Assembly (NCBI GenBank): GCA_949592205.1
Contig: CATIUR010000005.1
Coordinates: 107,753,277-107,817,276 of the forward strand
Reading direction: 5' to 3'
Source of the DNA: Helichrysum umbraculigerum
Lineage: Eukaryota; Streptophyta; Magnoliopsida; Asterales; Asteraceae
DNA length: 64,000 bases
The number at the start of each line of letters is the position of its first letter. Within the stretch, counting starts at the first letter, position 1. This document shows positions 57,731-64,000 of this stretch, piece by piece. A model generated the notes under the pieces. That model searched no databases. It was not told the DNA's origin and saw only the letters and a list, made by a program, of their open reading frames with translations. The translations under genes and the position numbers were made by a program.

Positions 57731-60160
57731 TGTGACACCCGGTCAAAAAGGGGCAAAATTAGGGGCCAATTTAAACTTTAATTATTCGTACTCGGTACGA
57801 ATCAAAAACAAAGTATTCGGATAATATATATATATAACTATATATATAACACGAAATGATTATTTAATAATCACAACGCGAATTAATCCGAAAGCACTCA
57901 GAAAACATGGAAATAAAAGTTGTCCCAAAACATCTCCAAACAGAATATTATTAACAGAAATAATATTACAGTACTTGGAAAATTTGCAAAACTCTTTTTG
58001 GATAATTAAAAGTATCCGTAAGTTCAAAGTGAAACAACGATATAATTTAGTATCACACTAAAAGTATTTTTGTGAAATACTTCAAATAAAAACTTATACG
58101 ATTTAAATTTTAGAGATTTATCGTTTGAAAACATTTTACTAAATAACGATCGGGTACGCGAACACGGGTCGGAAAACACCCACTCACCTCAATAATTGAG
58201 GCCGGTTATAACAACCGACCTCAATTATTTCATAAATTATTGATCACTCTCGTTCCCTCTCAATCTCACTCTCGGTCTCTTCTCTTTCGGTTCCAATTCA
58301 AACAACAACAACAACATATAACAATAACAAGATCACAATCAGCAGCAACATCATAATCTTCATCGTCATCGTATCATCATCATCATCATTCTCTCGGTTT
58401 CCAAATTTTACTACGTAAGAACACTTATTAATTCTCGTTAATTTCATGTTTTCAATATGTAATATAACTTGTTTTAGTATGTATTAGTGTTGTATAAGTA
58501 TTATATATCAAAAGAAAGGATTAAAAATCGATTTGGGTAAAGTTAGAACGAACAGACCTGCAAAAACGTATGATCCACGCGGCGTGTCCTCTAGAACACG
58601 GCGCGTCCTTTTGAAAAACCAAAGCGCGTTCTTCTTAAAACAAAGTACACGGCGTGTACATGTAGTACACGGCGTGTACCTCATAAAATCATATTGGACG
58701 CGGCGCGTCCTCATGCACACGGCGCGTCCTTTAAATGGCAGTTCCCCCGTTATATTTCATGATCCAACGGATCAATAAACTAGCCCGACGAATTCTAGCT
58801 AAAACAGAACAAGTAAATTTTCGAAAAAGTCGACGATTTAACAACTTAAAACAGGGTAGCTTCTCGATGAAAAATTTATTGTAACTGATTGGGCTCAAAT
58901 TCGCACGGTCATTAGAAAACAACCAAATGGTCAAGGCTAAAATGGCATATTTCGGTTTTCGGACTCGTGCCAAATTTTGTAACTTATGAAATAAAGAGTA
59001 ACGGATATAATGAAACTTCAAATGTAAAACAATTCGAATACATTGAACGTAATTAACTTAACGAACAACTAAACAAACGAATTGTTACGCGTACACTTAC
59101 AAACATACAATCTTGCGTGTATAGGACGTTAGGAGATTACTGTTGGAATACGTACACTCATTAGGATTGCTGGCTCTACAGGTGAGTCTCACGGCCCAAT
59201 TTTCAATGTTTACATGTTTTAATAATTGGGGGAGATGCAACACAAATTGTTTTCGTGATCACTGGTATTCGGTTAGTTAATTTAGTATTAACTCAAGTTA
59301 TCTGCATTGTTATTTAATTCGGTTAATCACATTGGTTACATTGCTCGGTTATCATTGTTGTCTTGATTTTCATTGTACGGTATATGCACGAGTGTTTTAA
59401 TTCGGTTAAAGTCCTCATCAGTGTATGATTCATTAACTTAATAAGGCGCGGTTACTAAAGGATAGTACTATCATGGGAGTGACGTCCCCGTCCGGGTTGC
59501 TAGCTACAACCAAGTTAAAAACGGGCACTTTAGTAATTGTTATGGGTGTGTCACCAAATCGGGAGGCAAAGATCGGGTTAGGCTTTGAATCATAGCTCAG
59601 TGCAATACAAATGTCATTATCGGTAAATCATTGTTCGGAAACCTTAATTGGTTTAATCATTGGTCGGTAACCCTAATAGGTAAATCATGGTTAGGTACAT
59701 TATTATTCATTGATCGGTTTACACTGTTTAAATTATCGTCGGATAATCATGTTGATCACATCAATGTTTATTTAAACCTGTGAGATTCACCAGCTTTATA
59801 GCTGACCTTTTAGTGTTGTATTCTCAGGTACTCATCAACAGTAGGAATGGCCTACAGGATAAGCTAGCTATCACGAGTCGCATGCATCCATTTAGACATG
59901 AAGATTTTCTTGCGTTATATTTTGTATAATGGTTATGTATTAAAATCTTCTGAAATCATTTTGCGAACTCACTACTATGTTTCAATCTTATGACTTAAAC
60001 TTTGTACTACTTTTGAAAACTTATGTAATGTAATGTAATGTAATGTATTTTCTACAACGTCTCATTTAGAGTCGTTTGCTTGTACTTTGGTGTTTTGATA
60101 TTTGATTAGTCATGCCCCAAAACAGTCGCTTCCGCAAAGCATGAAATTGGGGGTGTGACA
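57731..60160 (+). mobile_element. Solo LTR K (Tekay-type)
   Basis: TGTGACACCC to GGGTGTGACA, 2430 bp, flanked by AAAGG (57726-57730 and 60161-60165) with D2 sequence on both sides and no PBS or PPT. This is the product of LTR-LTR recombination. It has the palindrome array (58575-58731), the CAGGTGAGTCTCACGGCCC box (59178-59196) and the hairpin CAGCT-TTAT-AGCTG (59791-59804). Confidence 0.9.
58575..58731. promoter_or_regulatory. Paired ACGGCGTGT palindromes (K)
   Basis: Three pairs with cores CGGCG at 58580/58599, 58650/58670 and 58701/58720, so 19-20 bp within pairs. Contains ACGCGG-type CGCG boxes (CAMTA-like core). Completely different from the J array although the LTRs are related. Confidence 0.6.
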
Positions 60161-61074
60161 AAAGGGTTTAAATCCTAAGGAATGTCAAGGTCATCTAATT
60201 GCGCCTATACCGCGTACGGTACACACCAATGTGGTCTCGAAGCGTATGTCAAGAGCAAGTTCTAATTCAGAGATACATGCATCGGCACACACAAGAAATG
60301 AACAATGTAGCATTAAAAATGAATGCTTTTAAGGCTCAAAACCTCACTGCAAATTTGGGTTGTATGTGCCTAGTCATGCGATGCCCCTCTTAGATTGTCA
60401 TTTCTTGCTTAGGAAATTTCTACCTTAATTTCCTTAAGTTTTTGAAATATTTTCCTCATATTTTGAAAATGATTTCTTTCAGGCATTCCAAAACTCAAAA
60501 ATTTAGAGTTAATCGCAAGATTTAGCTTATTTTTTTAGTTTTATTGAAAAATATTTTTGAAAAATTTGAAAAAAAATTTAGGGAACATTTTGAGGTATAC
60601 CATGTAGACATAAAAATCGTTTAACCAAGGTATTCCATACCTACCATCCCACACTTAGGGGAACATTGTCCCTAATGTTCTCTTGAGTTGAGAATTTACG
60701 ACTAAAATCCCACACTTAGAGTTTGAACATGTAAGAAAATGTTTCCTAAGTGTTAAATTGGGCTAGAATCACACACTTAGTGATAAGTTAAGATGTGGCA
60801 TAGATTATAACACATAAACTTAAGTAAACATAGAATCATCAAAAACGGAGAAAGGTTTAAAATACTCCCCATTCTGTTTACTGGACAAGACCAGATTAGT
60901 GTAGAAATGGTGCGTGTGATTTGCTGGATTGGAGGACCAGTCTCGTGTAAGATTATCCATTCCACAATAAGCTAAGTTCTGCAATAAACATCAACACAAC
61001 GTCATATCTCAAAAATAACAAAGAGTTATGAAAATCTAAGTACTGAAATAAGGCAAAATAATAAACTAAAAAAA
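60161..61074 (-). other. 3' noncoding region of D2, ORF side
   Basis: Holds three PPT-like motifs (about 60650, 60710 and 60770 on the plus strand as ATCCCACACTTA or variants) and the hairpin GAACATT-AGGGAC-AATGTTC (60661-60680). Colinear with C1 and D1. No ORF. Confidence 0.65.
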
Positions 61075-61734
61075 CTAAAAGTCATCAAGTAGATCATCGC
61101 TGTCAGGATCGAAAGCAGCAATAGCAGCAGCAAGGACTGAGGTGGGTGATATTGTAGGCTCCTCCATCGTATCCATGCTCGGCTCAGTAATGCCAGCAGA
61201 AGTATGAGCGTGAGGTGGGCTAAAAACATCCAACACAGCCATCAACTGCTCAGTAAGTGAAGGCTCTGCTGATGCACTCCCCAATGACATGGCAGGATCA
61301 ACAGTAGCAGGTGGAGCAGTGGAAGGTCCAGCAGCGAACGGTCCAGCAGGAAGGAAGAATGACCTGGGCGGGCGAGACGGTCCTGGGTCCGGACCAAGAT
61401 GGAACGGACAGTCAGAGGGCCTCGGAAGCCCTACATACACACAGAGGGTGGACATGATGTCATGATGAAGGTGGAGTGTCCGAAAGAGAGCCCATACTGC
61501 GGCAGGGTCAGCTAGAGTGATCCCGTACTCAAAAGTTGGTACAGGAGCTGACTGACGGCCAGGTGATGGGGGCATCTCAACGGATGGCTCCTCACTAGTG
61601 ATCGGGACATCAGTAAGGTCCTCCTCGTGAATAGTGGGCATGGTCCTACGTGCTCTACGTCCTCGTCTGCGATCTCTGTGACGTCTCGGTGGTATCTCAG
61701 CTATGATCTCTCTGGTGTCACTAGAGCTATCCAT
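61075..61734 (-). CDS. D2 3' ORF, probably expressed by splicing
   Basis: 219 residues starting MDSSSDTREI at 61734. TTTGTTTCAG lies just upstream of the ATG, a strong splice acceptor, so I chose this start over an upstream in-frame Met (61788). A basic cluster (RRHRDRRRGRRARR, residues 14-27) could be a nuclear signal. The rest is Pro/Ser/Ala-rich with an acidic end (DPDSDDLLDDF). No transmembrane helix or signal peptide. It is unrelated to the ORFs of C1 and D1, although its LTRs match D1. Frame intact. In the Athila clade an extra ORF after pol is known and sometimes called env-like; nothing here shows an envelope. Confidence 0.6.
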   Translation of the reverse strand: MDSSSDTREIIAEIPPRRHRDRRRGRRARRTMPTIHEEDLTDVPITSEEPSVEMPPSPGRQSAPVPTFEYGITLADPAAVWALFRTLHLHHDIMSTLCVYVGLPRPSDCPFHLGPDPGPSRPPRSFFLPAGPFAAGPSTAPPATVDPAMSLGSASAEPSLTEQLMAVLDVFSPPHAHTSAGITEPSMDTMEEPTISPTSVLAAAIAAFDPDSDDLLDDF

Positions 61735-62066
61735 CCTGAAACAAACAAAATAAACAGGTAATGCATAAAATGATGAATACAAATGCACAGAGATCTGATG
61801 ACAGTGTGAAGATGTTTTTATAAAGATTTCTGTTATCAGAGTTCTGGCATTTGCATTTTTAAAACTTATCTCTGATTTTGTTAAAATTTGAAGTTTGTAG
61901 TCAGATAAGTAGCAAATCCTGAAATTTCGTTAGAGATAATCATACTTAACAAAAATAAACTAAGAAGTAAAAATTTGACAGAAAAGTAAAGATAAGCTTG
62001 GGGTGCCTCCCAAGAGCGCTTGTTTTACGAGTCTCTAGCTTGACTCTTTGTACCTTTCTTGAAGAC
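61735..62066 (-). other. Spacer between pol and 3' ORF (D2)
   Basis: Non-coding. Next to pol it has the hairpin GAGTC...GACTC (62029-62046) and AGCGCTCTTGGGAGGCACCC, the motif that follows the ORFs in C1 and D1. A polypyrimidine tract and acceptor lie at the ORF side. Confidence 0.55.
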
Positions 62067-64000
62067 TCATGGAGGTTCAAAGATGAAGACGTCTTCCCTG
62101 ATGGGAAAGTCCTCAACATAATGCTTTAAGCGATGACCATTAACCTTAAAATTACCTTCTGGAGCCTCGAGTTCGATTGCGCCATAGGGAAATACCTTTG
62201 AGATCGTGAATGGTCCGCTCCACCTACTTTTGAATTTTCCGAAGAATTTCTTGAATCACGAATTGAAGAGCAGCACTTTATCTCCTTGTTTGAACCTAGA
62301 GGGCTTTAACTTAGCGTCGTGGACCCTTTTAGTTCTTTCCTTGAAGTTCAGCCAACTGTCGTACGCTTGGTCTCTTAGTTCTGCTAACTCATTCAATTGC
62401 ATTCTCCGTTGTTCTCCAGCTGCTGAAATTTCCAAGTTGCAATGTTTTAATGCCCAGTACGCCCGATATTCCAACTCAATTGGAAGGTGACATGCCTTTC
62501 CGTAGACTAGCCGATACGGTGTGGTTCCTAATGGTGTTTTGTAGGCAGTTCTGAATGCCCACAATGCATCATCTAATTTTTCGGCCCACCTGTGCCCGTG
62601 ATTTCCGACAGTTCGTTCCAATATCTTTTTCAAAGCCCGATTTGTCGCTTCAGCTTGCCCATTAGTTTGTGGATGGTAAGCCGTCGAGCTTTTATGAGTG
62701 ACACCATACTGCTGCAGCACTCGCATGAATAGAGTATTGCAGAAATGAGTGCCACGGTCACTGATTATAGTCCTCGGAGTCCCAAATCGACTGAACAGCT
62801 TTTTGAGGAATTGGGTTACTACTTTTGAATCATTGGTCGGAAAAGCTTGAGCTTCGGCCCACCTGGAGACGTAGTCAACTGCGACTAAGATGTACTCTTT
62901 ACCGTTAGATTTAGGGAATGGTCCCATAAAATCTAATCCCCAGATATCAAAGATCTCCACGGCCTGGATATTAGTAAGTGGCATTTCGTTTCTGGCTGAG
63001 ATATTGCCTTGTCTTTGGCAAATATCACAGCGCTTCATCAGGTCGCAAGCGTCTCGGAATATGGTTTGCCAACAAAATCCGGCATCGTAAACCTTTCGTG
63101 CAGTCATTTTGTTACCATGGTGTCCTCCAGTAGGTCCGTGGTGGCTCTGGTGTAGAAATAGTTTTGCCTCCTTCCCATCGACGCATCTTCGAATAAGTTG
63201 ATCGGGACAAACCTTAAAGAGATAAGGATCGTTCCAATAATAGTTCTTGACATCTTGGAAGAATTTTCGTTTCTGAGATGTTTCCTACCAGATAATTGGC
63301 GAAGTCAGCATACCAAGGGTTGTGTGTGAACTGTGACCCTTGTTGGTAGCCTCCTATAGTCATGAGTTGTTCTTCGGGGAACTGATCTTGAATATCGTTC
63401 TCGTGCAACTTATCCATTGATGGATTTTCCAATCGGCTAAGATGATCGGCCGCGATGTTTTCTGCTCCTTTCTTATCTTTAATCTCAATATCAAATTCTT
63501 GTAGGAGTAGAATCCATCGTAGAACGCGCGGTTTAGCATCTTGCTTCTTGAAAAGGTATTTCAAAGCGGAGTGATCTGTATAGACAATAGTTTTGGACAA
63601 GATTAGATAAGAACGAAATTTATCAAAAGCAAATACTACCGCAAGCAGCTCCTTTTCTGCAGTAGTGTAGTTTTCTTGAGCATCCGTGAGCGTTTTGCTG
63701 GCGTAGTATATTGGTTGAAAGTGTTTCTCCTTCCGCTGTCCCAGTACAACTCCAACAGCGAAATCACTGGCGTCGCACATGATTTCAAATGGAAGACTCA
63801 AATCGGGGGCAACCATGATCGGTGCATGTACAAGCTGATCCTTCAGGTAGTTGAAAGCTTTGAGACATTCATCTGTAAAGTCAAACGGAGTATCTTTTTC
63901 GAGAAGATGAGTCATAGGTCGAGAAATCTTAGAGAAATCCTTAATAAAGCGACGGTAGAATCCGGCGTGACCTAGAAAACTTCGGATGGCTTTGATAGAA
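62067..64000 (-). pseudogene. pol: Athila-type pol: RT end, RNase H, integrase (D2), continues past window
   Basis: On the minus strand from the window end: RT connection (FLGHAGFYRRFIKDFSKIS), RNase H with CDASDFAVG, TTAEKELLAVVFAF, YTDHSALKYLF and AADHLSR (all acidic residues present), then integrase with HHGPTGGHHGNK and CDICQRQG (zinc site), GLDFMGPFP, IISDRGTHF, and YHPQTNGQAEATNRALKK. The C-terminal part reads KSRWSGPF and ends at TGA 62067-62069. Two defects are visible: a 1-nt frameshift near 63270 between RNase H and integrase, and a TGA at 62256-62258 after LLFNS where Arg (CGA) would fit. It belongs with the LTR at 54141-56677. Recently dead. Confidence 0.9.

Overview
This is repeat-rich nuclear DNA of a flowering plant. 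I found no host protein-coding gene, rRNA or tRNA gene. Almost everything is Ty3/gypsy LTR retrotransposon, nested several layers deep. Two groups occur. Tekay/Del-type chromoviruses have LTRs of 2.2-3.2 kb with TGTRAYACCC-type ends and a primer-binding site (PBS) matching initiator tRNA-Met. Athila-type elements have LTRs of 1.7-2.5 kb beginning TGATR, a PBS matching tRNA-Asp, and an extra 3' ORF. The layout suggests a large eudicot genome; an Asteraceae-like source is a guess from the style of the repeats.

Layout: 1-4985, 3' end of Athila-type C1 (+): ORF, long 3' noncoding region, 3' LTR. 4990-11363, a minus-strand Tekay-type unit with non-identical LTRs (E and H) around a 1.5 kb non-coding interior. 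11364-12654, LTR fragment G. 12697-20108, Tekay element F (+) with 5' LTR, decayed gag, PR, RT, RNase H and part of IN. 20109-23860, Athila C2 (-): gag, PBS, 5' LTR. 23861-46651, Tekay element J (-). J is split by the complete single-ORF Athila-like element B (+, 24490-40857, TSD AACAT), which is itself split by the complete non-coding Tekay element A (-, 25366-33790, TSD CGTAG). J also carries a Helitron (41172-43502, holding a SINE-like and a Stowaway-like element) and a foldback MITE. 46652-53419, Athila D1 (+): decayed ORF, 3' region and 3' LTR. 53420-54140, a Tekay PR-RT fragment. 54141-64000, Athila D2 (-): 3' LTR, 3' region split by solo LTR K (57731-60160, TSD AAAGG), a spliced-type 3' ORF, and pol running off the window end.

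The most interesting content is non-coding. (1) Athila-type elements carry, twice each, a hairpin with an invariant AGG(A/G) loop followed by a polypurine-tract motif; stem sequences differ but pairing is kept. (2) Tekay-type leaders share a hairpin 105-170 nt after the PBS, mostly with a palindromic TGATCA loop, like a retroviral dimerisation site. (3) Tekay-type LTRs share a second hairpin with family-specific stems inside a conserved frame. (4) Several unrelated LTR families carry, at the presumed promoter, an array of short GC-rich palindromes spaced 19-22 bp; LTR A has instead 20 W-box (TTGACY) copies. These arrays replace one another between related LTRs. All structure and regulation claims come from reading the sequence and are untested.
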